Positions 38,118 to 47,121 of a stretch of 64,000 bases of DNA are shown one piece after another (the first letter of the stretch is position 1; every line of letters starts with the position of its first letter). Source of the stretch: Zoogloeaceae bacterium G21618-S1. Its GTDB lineage: Bacteria; Pseudomonadota; Gammaproteobacteria; Burkholderiales; Rhodocyclaceae. The DNA lies in the NCBI GenBank assembly GCA_027214125.1, contig JAPWHF010000005.1, positions 294,244 through 358,243 on the forward strand, given 5' to 3'. The notes under the pieces were generated by a model. It did not search any database, was not told the DNA's origin, and saw only the letters and a program-made list of their open reading frames with translations. The position numbers were made by a program, and so were the translations under genes.

Positions 38118-39650
38118 ATGACGACATCAGGCGCACATTGCCCCCCCTCGCTCAGCGGCCGCCTCGGCACCGCCGCACTGATTCTATCGACCGGCACCGC
38201 GCTGTTCATTTTCGGTGTCGAGCTGATCAACGTGCTGTTCTACGACCCCTACGAAGACGCGCACTTCCTGTTCACCACCGCGGGCCTGCTCGAAGACGTG
38301 GAGATCAAGGAGCTCACCTACATCATGTTCGGCTCCCTGCTGGTGCTGCTCATGCTGGGGCTGCCGCTGGCCTTCGTGACCGGCGGGCTGGGGGTGGTGT
38401 TCATCTACCTCATCGGCGGTCAGGTGATGATCAACATCATCCCCTCGCGCATCTTCCCGATGATGACCAACTCCGACCTGGCGGCCATTCCGCTGTTCAT
38501 CTTCATGGCCTCCATGCTCGAACGCGCCGGGCTGATCGAGGAGATGTTCGACGTCATCTACCAATGGATGGGCGGCCTGCGTGGCGGTCTGGCAGCCGCG
38601 ACCATCATCGCCTCCACCATCCTCGCCGCCATGGTCGGCGTCATCGGCGCGGCGGTGGTCACCATGGGCATCATCGCTCTGCCGGCCATGCTCAAGCGCA
38701 ATTACGACCCCGAAATCGCCATCGGCTCGATCATGGCCGGCGGCACGCTGGGCATCCTGATCCCGCCGTCGATCCTGGCAATTCTGTACGCCGTGGTGGC
38801 GCAGCAATCGGTGGGCGAGTTGTATTTAGGATCGCTGCTGCCGGGCCTGATGCTCTCCGGCTTGTACGTGGCTTATGTGCTGCTGCGCACCTGGCTGCGG
38901 CCCGAACTCGGCCCCGCCGTCCCGCGCGAAGAACGCCTCAACCTCTGCCAGAAACTGCGCCTGCTGCTCAAGCTGGTCGCGCCGCTCATTCTGGTGGTGC
39001 TGGTGCTCGGCCTGCTCTTCGCCGGCATTGCCACGCCGGTCGAGGCCGCCGGCATCGGCTCCTTCGGCGCCATCATCGTCGCCATCATGCACAAGCGCTT
39101 CAACCTCATCGCCCTCAAAGAGGCCTCGGTCAGCACCGTCAAAGCCTCGGCCATGGTGCTGTGGATCATCTTCGGCGCCTCGATCTTCGTCGGCTTCTAC
39201 ATCCTGCAAGGCGGCCAGGCCTTCATCAACGACGCCATCCTCGGCACCGGCCTGTCGCCCTACGGCATCCTGTTCCTGATGATGGTGCTGCTGGTCATCC
39301 TCGGCATGTTCCTCGACTGGGTCGGCATCCTGCTGCTCGCCGTGCCCATCTTCGTGCCCATCATCAAGTCACTCACCTTCGACGGCCTGCTCGGTCTGCC
39401 CCCGGTGCCGGGCGACAAGGTGGCGCTGTGGTTCGGCGTCATCTACCTGGTCAACATGCAGATGAGCTTCCTCAGCCCACCCTTCGGCTACGCCCTGTTC
39501 TACATGCGCGGCGTCACACCCGAGTCGATCAGCATGGCCACCATCTTCCGCTCGGCGCTGGTGTTTCTGGGGTTGCAGGTGGTGGGGCTGCTGCTGTGTA
39601 TTTTGCTGCCGGGGATTGTGACGTTTTTGCCGGGGCTGGTTTATGGGTAA
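38118..39650 (+). CDS. TRAP transporter large permease (DctM family)
   Basis: The 510-residue membrane protein has about twelve to fourteen hydrophobic segments. It carries DctM blocks such as DLAAIPLFIFMASMLERAG, AAATIIASTILAAMVGVIGA, AGGTLGILIPPSILAILYAV and FLSPPFGYALFYMRG. It forms the Na+-driven channel subunit of the secondary transporter with the DctQ subunit. It is the last gene of the operon. A repeat of family B begins 11 bases after its stop. Confidence 0.95.
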   Translation: MTTSGAHCPPSLSGRLGTAALILSTGTALFIFGVELINVLFYDPYEDAHFLFTTAGLLEDVEIKELTYIMFGSLLVLLMLGLPLAFVTGGLGVVFIYLIGGQVMINIIPSRIFPMMTNSDLAAIPLFIFMASMLERAGLIEEMFDVIYQWMGGLRGGLAAATIIASTILAAMVGVIGAAVVTMGIIALPAMLKRNYDPEIAIGSIMAGGTLGILIPPSILAILYAVVAQQSVGELYLGSLLPGLMLSGLYVAYVLLRTWLRPELGPAVPREERLNLCQKLRLLLKLVAPLILVVLVLGLLFAGIATPVEAAGIGSFGAIIVAIMHKRFNLIALKEASVSTVKASAMVLWIIFGASIFVGFYILQGGQAFINDAILGTGLSPYGILFLMMVLLVILGMFLDWVGILLLAVPIFVPIIKSLTFDGLLGLPPVPGDKVALWFGVIYLVNMQMSFLSPPFGYALFYMRGVTPESISMATIFRSALVFLGLQVVGLLLCILLPGIVTFLPGLVYG

Positions 39651-39660
39651 ACCGAGAGCC

Positions 39661-39780
39661 GTAGCCCGGATGCAGGCCGAAGGCCGGAATCCGGAGTGGG
39701 TGGTTGATCGACTCGAGCCGAATTTTGCGCGCACGACGACTGCTCCCGGATTTCACTGCGCTGCATCCGGGCTGCGCTAC
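39661..39780. repeat. Dispersed palindromic repeat, family B, copy 1
   Basis: The 120-base element begins GTAGCCCGGATGCAGGCCGA and ends CTGCATCCGGGCTGCGCTAC, so its ends are inverted copies. Inside is AGGCCGGAATCCGGAGTGGG and, after the middle, CCCGGATTTCACTGCG. It shares most of its sequence with 40624-40737 and the end blocks with 52292-52381. Confidence 0.8.
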
Positions 39781-40175
39781 TGCCGTGAACCGGGCCGATC
39801 CACAATCAAAAGTACGAAGCTGGCAGCGACACAAATCACTCCCCCCAAAACCGATCCAATTAGAGCAATCCGTGGCCACGACCAATTCGTATAGAGCAGC
39901 AAATTCATACTCGCCAAGGCAAGGAGAAAAAGCGCAAGGCTAATGCCCATACAACTGCGTTGTCGCGGGGTGCCGGGCGGAGAGCTATTGACTGCACGAG
40001 CCAAGGGACGGGACAAAACAAACGCAGCGACGGTCATCGCCAGACCAGACAGAAAACCGGGCCATGAGAACGTGTCATTCAGTCGACCAAAAGCCGGAAC
40101 TTTCGCGGAAAGAAGCCCAATAAGCATGCCAACGAATGCCAGCGAGAAAAAGCGCTGCAGATTTGAGCGAGTCAC
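39777..40175 (-). CDS. Small four-helix membrane protein, hypothetical
   Basis: The 132-residue protein has hydrophobic segments at about residues 8-26, 38-57, 76-95 and 102-124. No domain was recognised. Its stop codon lies in the edge of the first family B repeat. With the next membrane protein gene it fills the space between two repeat copies. Codon use is less GC-rich than that of the flanking genes, a hint of separate origin. Confidence 0.6.
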   Translation of the reverse strand: MTRSNLQRFFSLAFVGMLIGLLSAKVPAFGRLNDTFSWPGFLSGLAMTVAAFVLSRPLARAVNSSPPGTPRQRSCMGISLALFLLALASMNLLLYTNWSWPRIALIGSVLGGVICVAASFVLLIVDRPGSRQ

Positions 40176-40241
40176 GACACACCTCCTTTGCCAGCAACGC
40201 AGTCCCGGCTGGACTCCTTGTCGAAGAACATGACAACACCT

Positions 40242-40595
40242 CTAACGCCCACTTCGCAGCCGCCACCGAGCGCCGAACGCGCCCAATACAACCAAAGGAA
40301 ACGGGATCGCCGCCTGCGCAGCAGAGTTGCCGATCAAGAACACAACCGCACTGCCCAACAGGGCTACCAGAAGTACATGCAGTTGCGGTCGATTGTCTGC
40401 ATAGCGAGCGGTGAAATAGCCTGCCAGGAGAAACGGAACAGCAAGTATGGACAACATCATAGCGACGTGGATTGAAGTAGCGTCTGTACCCTCTGGCGGA
40501 ATCAAAGCAAACAGAATCGAGCCGAGAACCGTGCCTAGCAGCATGTAGCACCCTACAGTCACGCTGAGAAGCAGTTTGATATTGAGCTTGCCCAT
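40242..40595 (-). CDS. Small four-helix membrane protein, hypothetical
   Basis: The 117-residue protein begins MGKLNIKLLLSVTVGCYMLL and has about four hydrophobic segments with a basic end (GARWRLRSGR). The open frame continues upstream into the second family B repeat, but AAGAGGTGC before ATG 40595 is a better start. It is 66 bases upstream of the other membrane gene and similar in size. It looks less GC-rich than its neighbours. Function unknown. Confidence 0.6.
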   Translation of the reverse strand: MGKLNIKLLLSVTVGCYMLLGTVLGSILFALIPPEGTDATSIHVAMMLSILAVPFLLAGYFTARYADNRPQLHVLLVALLGSAVVFLIGNSAAQAAIPFPLVVLGAFGARWRLRSGR

Positions 40596-40623
40596 CGTGC
40601 ACCTCTTTTGGATCTCCGCGAGT

Positions 40624-40737
40624 GTAGCCGGATCCAGGCCGAAGGCCGGAATCCGGGGTGGGTGGTTGATCGACCCAAGTTGCATGTTGCGCGTGCGGCG
40701 ACTGTTCCCGGATTTCGCTTCGCTGCATCCGGGCTAC
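40624..40737. repeat. Dispersed palindromic repeat, family B, copy 2
   Basis: The element opens GTAGCCGGATCCAGGCCGAA and closes GCTGCATCCGGGCTAC. It has the same orientation and order of blocks as copy 1 (39661-39780), including GTGGGTGGTTGATCGAC in the middle. Copies 1 and 2 flank the two small membrane protein genes. Confidence 0.8.
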
Positions 40738-40756
40738 GCTCTGCCGACGGTGAGCG

Positions 40757-41668
40757 TCAGGCGGCGACGAGCCAGTCGCCTTCGCGCTTTGCTACGCCGG
40801 CTTTGACGAGGCTGTCGACGAGCCAATCGGCGAGGCGTTCGGGAGTTTCGTTGAGGAAACGGTCGTTGGCGATGCGGAACAGCGGGGTGCTGTCGAGCCA
40901 GCCGGGCAGGTCGGCGAGGGCGATGCGGCGCATGTCGAGCAGGGAGAATGTGACGCAGCCGCGGATGGCGTTGCGGGCCATGCGGCTGCCGTCTTCTTCA
41001 AAGGCGCGCAGGCGGGCATAGGCGGCGGCGAGGGCTTCATCGACTTCAACAAAGGGCGCGCCGTGACCGGGGATGACATGGCGCACCGGCAGGCGGGCGA
41101 TTACGTCCAGCGTGCGACGGGCTTCGCCGATGCCGTCACCGGTGCCGAGCACGTCGGCAAACAGAATGCCGAAGCCCTCGCGCCACAACGCGTCGCCGGA
41201 GATGAGCACGCCGTGCTCGCGGTTGAAGAACATCAGCGCGTCCATGTCGTGGCCGGGCGCGGCGAGCGCCTGCCAGTGCATGCCGCCCATGTCGCGTTCA
41301 AAGCCGGGGTGGATTTTGGCGTCGGCCGTGAAGCGCTCGCCGGTCTGCTTGGCGACGGAGAGCAGCAAGGCGTTTTCGTCCCATTGCTGCACGGCGTCGT
41401 GCATGCCGGCGGGCACGGTGATGCGACAGCCAAAGGCGCGCTGCACCGCGGCGTTGCCGCCGATGTGGTCGGAGTGCGAATGGGTGTTGACGATGTCGGT
41501 GAGCGGGCAGCCGTCGAGCGCGCTGCGCACCAGGGCGACAGTCTGATCGGCATGGCTGACATAGCCGGTGTCGACCAGCACGGCGCTATCGCCCTCGAAG
41601 AGCAGGATGTTGTTGGACGACAGCCAGCCCCGTTCGAGGACATGGATGGACGCAGGCAGGCGGCTCAT
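40757..41668 (-). CDS. MBL-fold metallo-hydrolase
   Basis: The 303-residue protein has the metallo-beta-lactamase metal motif THSHSDHIGG (near residue 63), the later LAAPGHDMDALM, the metal-bridging SGDALW and PGHGAPF. The fold is shared by glyoxalase II, lactonases and thioesterases, so the reaction cannot be named. Its start overlaps the DUF1289 stop by four bases, making it the last gene of the long liu-region array. Confidence 0.88.
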   Translation of the reverse strand: MSRLPASIHVLERGWLSSNNILLFEGDSAVLVDTGYVSHADQTVALVRSALDGCPLTDIVNTHSHSDHIGGNAAVQRAFGCRITVPAGMHDAVQQWDENALLLSVAKQTGERFTADAKIHPGFERDMGGMHWQALAAPGHDMDALMFFNREHGVLISGDALWREGFGILFADVLGTGDGIGEARRTLDVIARLPVRHVIPGHGAPFVEVDEALAAAYARLRAFEEDGSRMARNAIRGCVTFSLLDMRRIALADLPGWLDSTPLFRIANDRFLNETPERLADWLVDSLVKAGVAKREGDWLVAA

Positions 41669-41850
41669 GTCGCATCCGGCAGGTCGTCATCCGGCGTGAT
41701 CGCGACATGGTCGGCCACCGGGGTTTGCTCGTCTGCGTCGGTCGGGTCGTCGGTGTGGTCGTTACCGAAGATCTCGTCGGCCGACCGGCCACAGCCGGTA
41801 CAGGTTTCGGAATCGGGGTCGATCTCGCAGATGCCGATGCATTCAGACAT
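41665..41850 (-). CDS. DUF1289 small cysteine-rich protein with acidic tail
   Basis: The 61-residue protein carries the DUF1289 pattern CIGICEIDPDSETCTGCGRS, with four cysteines spaced to hold a metal or Fe-S site. An acidic tail (NDHTDDPTDADEQ and DDDLPD) follows. It overlaps the MBL gene by four bases and follows a second DUF1289 gene by 32 bases. Function unknown. Confidence 0.82.
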   Translation of the reverse strand: MSECIGICEIDPDSETCTGCGRSADEIFGNDHTDDPTDADEQTPVADHVAITPDDDLPDAT

Positions 41851-41882
41851 AACGCGTTCCTGGTCAGCGCAAAACGCGCATT

Positions 41883-42083
41883 TTACCGGTCACCACCGAC
41901 CGGATGGGCGTCGCCGAACACCGCGGCCTCACGCTCGGCAACCCGCGCCAGGATCGCCCGCTTCTCGTCATCACCAATGCGACTCCAGGCGGTGATCTCG
42001 TCGATGGTGCGGGCACAGCCCTCGCACAGACCCGAGTTCGGGTCCATTTTACAGACGTCGATGCAGGGCGATTCAACGCTCAT
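41883..42083 (-). CDS. DUF1289 small cysteine-rich protein
   Basis: The 66-residue protein has [20 protein letters not shown] followed by the usual helical tail ([20 protein letters not shown]), the complete DUF1289 form. ATG 42083 overlaps the liuE stop in ATGA, so it is translationally coupled to liuE. An in-frame ATG two codons earlier is less likely. Its function is unknown, but coupling to leucine-degradation genes recurs in betaproteobacteria. Confidence 0.85.
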   Translation of the reverse strand: MSVESPCIDVCKMDPNSGLCEGCARTIDEITAWSRIGDDEKRAILARVAEREAAVFGDAHPVGGDR

Positions 42084-42994
42084 ACGCAAGCGCCTCGCTT
42101 AGCCAGCACCGCGCGCGCCACTTTCGAGCCCGGCTCGCGGCCCAGTTGGGCGCTGATCCAGGCGGCAGTGTCGACCAGCGTATTCAGGTCAATGCCCGTC
42201 TCCAGGCCGAGGCCGTTGAGCAGGTAGACCACGTCTTCGGTCGCCACGTTGCCCGAGGCGCCGGCCGCGTAGGGGCAGCCGCCCAGCCCACCGACCGAGG
42301 CGTCGAACACCGCTACGCCCATCTCCAGCGAGGCGTAGATGTTGGCCAGCGCCTGGCCGTAGGTGTCGTGATAGTGCCCGGCGAGCTTGTCGATGGCCAC
42401 GCGGGCCGCCACGGCCTCGAGCATGCGCTGGGTCTTGCCCGGTGTGCCGGTGCCGATGGTGTCGCCGAGGCTGATTTCGTAGCAGCCCATGTCAAACAGC
42501 GTGGCGGCCACATCGGCCACTGCGGCCGGGGCGATCTCGCCCTCGTAGGGGCAGCCCAGCGTGCACGAGACATAGCCACGCACCTTGACGCCCGCCGCCT
42601 TGGCCGCCGCCATCACCGGCTCGAAGCGTTGCAGTGATTCGGCGATCGAGCAATTGATGTTCTTCTGGCTGAAGGATTCGGACGCGGCACCAAACACCGC
42701 CACCTCCGTCACCCCCGCCGCCAGCGCGGCCTCAAAGCCTTTCAGATTCGGGGTCAGCACCGGGTAGGTGACGCCCGGCAGGCGCTCAATGCGGGCCATC
42801 ACTTCGCTGTTGTCGCCCATCTGCGGCACCCACTTGGGCGACACGAAGGACGCGGCCTCGATGGTCTTGAGGCCGGCTGCGCCGAGGCGGGCGATGAGCT
42901 CGACCTTGACCTCGGTCGAGATGATCTGCTTTTCGTTCTGCAGCCCGTCGCGCGGGCCGACATCAACGATGCGAACCTGTGCGGGCAGCCTCAT
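42080..42994 (-). CDS. liuE: Hydroxymethylglutaryl-CoA lyase
   Basis: The 304-residue TIM-barrel enzyme splits HMG-CoA into acetoacetate and acetyl-CoA, the last step of leucine breakdown. Family blocks are [42 protein letters not shown] and [20 protein letters not shown], which holds the catalytic Cys. The metal-binding HYHDTYG is also present. The start overlaps the liuD stop by four bases. Confidence 0.96.
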   Translation of the reverse strand: MRLPAQVRIVDVGPRDGLQNEKQIISTEVKVELIARLGAAGLKTIEAASFVSPKWVPQMGDNSEVMARIERLPGVTYPVLTPNLKGFEAALAAGVTEVAVFGAASESFSQKNINCSIAESLQRFEPVMAAAKAAGVKVRGYVSCTLGCPYEGEIAPAAVADVAATLFDMGCYEISLGDTIGTGTPGKTQRMLEAVAARVAIDKLAGHYHDTYGQALANIYASLEMGVAVFDASVGGLGGCPYAAGASGNVATEDVVYLLNGLGLETGIDLNTLVDTAAWISAQLGREPGSKVARAVLAKRGACV

Positions 42995-44991
42995 GCCTTC
43001 ACCTCGAACTCGACCAGTTCATCGCCATCACCCACCTGGTCACCCACCATGAAGCGGAAGGCTTTGACCGTGCCGGCGGCCGGCGCGTTGATGGTGTGCT
43101 CCATTTTCATGGCTTCGAGAATCAACAGCGGCGCGCCTTTCTCCACCGCCACACCTTCTTTGGCGATGAGCGAAATGACCTTGCCCGGCATCGGCGCGAG
43201 CAGACCGCCTTCGGCGCCACCGCCTTCGCCCGAGTAGTGCAGCGGGTCGACATTGGACAGCTGCCAGGCGCGACCATGGAAGAACACGTGGCGCTTCTCG
43301 TTGGCGGCGACCACGGTGGCATCCATGCGCATGCCGTCAAGTTCGACGCGCAGCAGACCACGATCGTTCAGCTCACCGCGCGCTTCGACCGATTTGCCGT
43401 TAACCGTCAGCGTGTAGCCGTCGGCGCGGTAGGCCACGTTCACCGTCTGCTGTTCTTCACCGAGGCGGAAGATCAGGTCGCGCTTGGCCGAGGCGTTGAG
43501 GCGCCAGCCGTCGCGGGCATGCCAGGGCGAGAGCGGGTCTTCGTCACGACGGGCTTTGGCCGCACCACGATTGGCTTCGCGCAGCAGCTCGGCCAGCGCC
43601 GCCACCTGCCACACTTCGACCGGCGTAGCCTTGGCTTCGGGGAAGAGATAGGCCTTTTCGCGCTCGATCAGGCCGGTGTCGAGGTCGGCGCCCGAGAAGG
43701 CCGGGCAGGCGGTGAGGCGCGACAGAAAGCTGATGTTGTTCGACACGCCGGCCACGCGATACTCGGCCAGCGCCTGCAGCATGCGCGCCAGGGCGCGGTC
43801 ACGGTTCTGGTCCCAGACGATGAGCTTGGCGATCATCGGGTCGTAATGCGGGCTGATCTCGTCGCCCTCTTCGACGCCGGTATCCACGCGCACATGCAGG
43901 TTCTCGGCCGGCGGCGAGAGGTGCAGCAATTTGCCGGTGGAAGGCAAAAAGCCCTTGTCCGGGTCTTCGGCATAGATGCGCGCTTCGAGGGCGTGGCCGC
44001 GAATCTGCAGCTGCTCCTGCGCCAGCGGCAGCGGCTCGCCCGAGGCGACGCGCAATTGCCATTCGACCAGATCGAGGCCGGTGATCATCTCGGTGACCGG
44101 GTGCTCCACCTGCAGGCGGGTGTTCATCTCCATGAAGTAGAAGCTGCCGTCCTGGTTGGCGATGAACTCGACCGTGCCGGCGCCGACATAGCCGACCGCC
44201 TTGGCCGCATCGACCGCCGCCTTGCCCATGGCCGCACGACGCTCGGGCGTCATGCCCGGCGCGGGGGCTTCTTCGAGCACTTTCTGGTGGCGACGCTGCA
44301 CCGAGCAGTCGCGTTCGAACAGATACACGCAGTTGCCCTGGGTGTCGCCAAACACCTGGATTTCAATGTGGCGCGGACGGGTCAGGTACTTCTCAATCAG
44401 CACATGGTCGTCGCCAAAACTGGAGATGGCCTCGCGCTTGCACGAGCCGAGCAGGTCGAGGAAGTCCTCGGCCTTCTCAACCAGACGCATGCCCTTGCCG
44501 CCACCGCCGGCGGCGGCCTTGATCAGCACCGGGTAGCCGATGCCGTCCGCCTCGCGCTTGAGCAGGTCGGGGTCCTGGTCATCGCCGTGGTATCCCGGGG
44601 TCAGCGGCACGCCGGCCGCGCCCATGATTTTCTTGGCTTCAGATTTGGAGCCCATGGCATGAATCGCCGCCACCGGCGGGCCGATGAAGACGATGCCGGC
44701 CTCATCGCAGGCATGGCAGAAGTCTTCGTTTTCGGACAGAAAACCGTAGCCCGGGTGGATGGCCTGCGCGCCCGTCTGCTTGGCCGCGCCAATGATCTTG
44801 TCGATCACCAGATAGCTTTCCTTGACGGCGGCCGGCCCGATCAGCACGGCCTCGTCGGCCATGCGCACATGGCGCGCGTTGGCGTCGGCTTCGGAATACA
44901 CAGCCACGGTCTTGATGCCCATGCGGCGGGCGGTTTTGATGACGCGGCAGGCGATCTCGCCACGGTTCGCAATCAGAATCTTGTCAAACAT
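42991..44991 (-). CDS. liuD: Methylcrotonyl-CoA carboxylase, biotin carboxylase/BCCP subunit
   Basis: The 666-residue protein has the biotin-carboxylase domain (residues 1-450; [22 protein letters not shown]-grasp [10 protein letters not shown], the [14 protein letters not shown] block). A linker and a C-terminal biotinyl domain with EAMKMEH, where the Lys is biotinylated, complete it. Together with LiuB it carboxylates 3-methylcrotonyl-CoA. The local liuB, liuC and liuE genes support this over propionyl- or acetyl-CoA substrates. Confidence 0.95.
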   Translation of the reverse strand: MFDKILIANRGEIACRVIKTARRMGIKTVAVYSEADANARHVRMADEAVLIGPAAVKESYLVIDKIIGAAKQTGAQAIHPGYGFLSENEDFCHACDEAGIVFIGPPVAAIHAMGSKSEAKKIMGAAGVPLTPGYHGDDQDPDLLKREADGIGYPVLIKAAAGGGGKGMRLVEKAEDFLDLLGSCKREAISSFGDDHVLIEKYLTRPRHIEIQVFGDTQGNCVYLFERDCSVQRRHQKVLEEAPAPGMTPERRAAMGKAAVDAAKAVGYVGAGTVEFIANQDGSFYFMEMNTRLQVEHPVTEMITGLDLVEWQLRVASGEPLPLAQEQLQIRGHALEARIYAEDPDKGFLPSTGKLLHLSPPAENLHVRVDTGVEEGDEISPHYDPMIAKLIVWDQNRDRALARMLQALAEYRVAGVSNNISFLSRLTACPAFSGADLDTGLIEREKAYLFPEAKATPVEVWQVAALAELLREANRGAAKARRDEDPLSPWHARDGWRLNASAKRDLIFRLGEEQQTVNVAYRADGYTLTVNGKSVEARGELNDRGLLRVELDGMRMDATVVAANEKRHVFFHGRAWQLSNVDPLHYSGEGGGAEGGLLAPMPGKVISLIAKEGVAVEKGAPLLILEAMKMEHTINAPAAGTVKAFRFMVGDQVGDGDELVEFEVKA

Positions 44992-45012
44992 GTCTCTTCT
45001 CCACGATTTCGT

Positions 45013-45657
45013 TCATTGTTCTTGTCCGCCGAGCACCACAGTGCCGGTCGGTGTTTCGATTTCCGCGCTCAGCCACGGGGCCTCGCCCCGGCTGAGTTCT
45101 TGCCATTCGATACTGTCGTCGAGCCCGAGCGGCGCCATCAGCGAGCGCAGCGCGACCAACTCGGCATGCGCACCGCGCAAGCGCTTCAAGCGGCAGCCCA
45201 CATCGACCAACTGCGCCGCCGGGTGGGTGTTGCCCGACCACTGAATAAGCGCCGGCAGCACGCCGCCAAAACCCGGCTGTCCATCGGCCGGCACCGTAAT
45301 GCGCCAGTCCAGCGCGCCACGCGACATGGCGATCACCTCGCCTATCGCCGCGCCACCCAAAGCCGCGTCGCGCGCGATGTCGTCGCTGCGGGCTGCCCAG
45401 CTGGCGAGCCGTGGCGCAGCGTCGGCCGCGACCACATCCAGCCCGAACCAGCGCGGTCGCCCCGGTGCCGGCGCGGCCGGGTCAACCGCTATCACTTCCA
45501 GATAGACGCCCCCGCCCAAAGACAGCAAGGCGTTGTGCGTACCCATGCGCGCATGCTCACCACCGGTCTGCAGGCTGACACCCAACTGCGCCTCAACCCA
45601 CGCCACGCCGGCCGCACGGGTTGGCGCGGTAATCACCAGGTGATCGATGCGCCTCAT
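45013..45657 (-). CDS. VOC-family glyoxalase-like protein
   Basis: The 214-residue protein begins MRRIDHLVITAPTRAAGVAW, a vicinal-oxygen-chelate start, with a metal-type GTHNALLSLGGGVYLEVIAV. The layout corresponds to the glyoxalase-like domain PF13468. The reaction is not known. It overlaps the DUF4126 stop by four bases and precedes liuD by 21 bases, so it is embedded in the liu operon; a role in CoA-intermediate chemistry is possible but only positional. Confidence 0.8.
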   Translation of the reverse strand: MRRIDHLVITAPTRAAGVAWVEAQLGVSLQTGGEHARMGTHNALLSLGGGVYLEVIAVDPAAPAPGRPRWFGLDVVAADAAPRLASWAARSDDIARDAALGGAAIGEVIAMSRGALDWRITVPADGQPGFGGVLPALIQWSGNTHPAAQLVDVGCRLKRLRGAHAELVALRSLMAPLGLDDSIEWQELSRGEAPWLSAEIETPTGTVVLGGQEQ

Positions 45658-46310
45658 GCCGCCGCCTCGCGTGAGCGCGGCCGCAGCAGCCGGCGCACGA
45701 AGCGCCACAGGCTCACGATCAGCCAGATCGCCAACACCATGAACACCACCAGCGCCACCAGAAAGGCCAGCGGGTAGTTGAACAAGGTCCACACGCCCCC
45801 GGCGAACAGCGCGTCCTCGCCAAAAGAGGTCACCACATTGCTGACCGGCTCGGGCGAAGTGTTGATGGCCGCCCGCGCGCCGGCTTTGGCAAAGTGGGTG
45901 CCCGCCGCCAGCGAGCCGCCAAGCAAGGCGGCGAGGATCTGCGCGTTGCCCGACTGGTCGCCCATCACCGCCGCGGCCAGCGCCGCGCCGGCCGGAATGC
46001 GGATGAAGGTATGAACCGCGTCCCACACCGAATCGAGCCAGGGCAGCTTGTCGGCAAAGAACTCGGCCAGCAGCATCAGGCCCGACAGACCCATCACCAG
46101 CGGATGACTCAGTACGTCCAGCTCACCCGGCAACTGCACGCCGCCAAACCGCCCCGCCACCCCGAGCACGAACACCAGCGCGTACAGGCGTAGCCCGCTC
46201 GCCCAGCCCAGCCCGGCCGCCAGGGCGGCGAGCGAGGCCATGTCGACCGGCAGATCGCGCCAGTCGAGCATGGGTTGCACGCTATTGAGCAGGGTGCTCA
46301 GTTCGTCCAT
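45654..46310 (-). CDS. DUF4126-family membrane protein
   Basis: The 218-residue protein has a GLGWASGLRLYALVFVLGVAG block, a GGSLAAGTHFAKAGARAAIN block and a hydrophobic C-terminus, which together identify DUF4126. About five to six membrane segments are visible. Function unknown. It lies 12 bases downstream of liuC and overlaps the next gene in ATGA, so it is co-translated within the operon. Confidence 0.85.
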   Translation of the reverse strand: MDELSTLLNSVQPMLDWRDLPVDMASLAALAAGLGWASGLRLYALVFVLGVAGRFGGVQLPGELDVLSHPLVMGLSGLMLLAEFFADKLPWLDSVWDAVHTFIRIPAGAALAAAVMGDQSGNAQILAALLGGSLAAGTHFAKAGARAAINTSPEPVSNVVTSFGEDALFAGGVWTLFNYPLAFLVALVVFMVLAIWLIVSLWRFVRRLLRPRSREAAA

Positions 46311-46322
46311 GACGGCGCCGGA

Positions 46323-47111
46323 TCAGGCCTGTGGCACCCAGGCTGCGGCGCGCTTGTCGAGGAAGGCGCTCAGGCCTTCCTTGGCTTCGGGCGTGCTGCG
46401 CAGCTGGGCAATGCGTTGCGAGGTGTCTTCGACCACCGCGTCGCTCACCGGCTTGTTGGCCACAGCGCGGATCAAGTCCTTGGCTGCCGCCTGCGACTTC
46501 GGCCCGCCCTGCATCAGCGCGGCGACGATCTCGGCCACTTTGTCATCCAGCGCCTCGGGTGCCACCACCTCGTGCGCCAGCCCCAGATCACCGGCCCGCG
46601 CGGCGCTGATGCGCTCGGCGGTCTGGAAATAGCGGTAGCTCTGACGCTCGCCGATGGCGCGGATCACATAGGGGCTGATCGCCGAGGGGATGATGCCGAA
46701 CTTGACCTCGGAGGTGGCGAACACGGCTTTCTCGCTGGCCACACAGATATCGCAGGCCGAGGCCAGGCCCATGCCGCCGCCCAGCGCCGCACCCTGCACC
46801 CGGGCGATGGTCGGGGTGGCCATTTCGGACAGGGTCCGCAGCATGCCGGCGAGCTTGCGCGCATCGGCCACGTTGGCCTCAAAGCTCGCCTCGCCGGCGG
46901 CTTTCATCCAGTTCAGATCGGCGCCGGCGGAGAAGCTCTTGCCCCGCCCGGCCAGCACCACCACCCGCACCGTCTCATCCGCGTCGAGCTGCTGGCAGGC
47001 GGCGGTGATGTCGGCGATGAGCTGCGCATTGAAGGCGTTGTGCACATCGGGGCGGTTCATCCAGACGGTGGCGATGCCGCCGTCGCGTTCGATTTCGAGG
47101 GTTTCAAACAT
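46323..47111 (-). CDS. liuC: Methylglutaconyl-CoA hydratase (enoyl-CoA hydratase family)
   Basis: The 262-residue crotonase-fold protein has the oxyanion-hole blocks [17 protein letters not shown] and [17 protein letters not shown] and the acidic EVKFGIIP region. In the liu pathway it hydrates 3-methylglutaconyl-CoA to HMG-CoA. It is ten bases downstream of liuB and is followed closely by DUF4126. The frame is open upstream to 47354 as a shadow of liuB; ATG 47111 is the family start. Confidence 0.93.
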   Translation of the reverse strand: MFETLEIERDGGIATVWMNRPDVHNAFNAQLIADITAACQQLDADETVRVVVLAGRGKSFSAGADLNWMKAAGEASFEANVADARKLAGMLRTLSEMATPTIARVQGAALGGGMGLASACDICVASEKAVFATSEVKFGIIPSAISPYVIRAIGERQSYRYFQTAERISAARAGDLGLAHEVVAPEALDDKVAEIVAALMQGGPKSQAAAKDLIRAVANKPVSDAVVEDTSQRIAQLRSTPEAKEGLSAFLDKRAAAWVPQA

Positions 47112-47121
47112 GGCCGTCTCC

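Noticed and set aside
42979..45777. Open frame of 932 codons on the plus strand
   Set aside because: It is antisense to liuE-liuD and the VOC gene; the liu proteins are clear matches and the frame is a codon-bias shadow.
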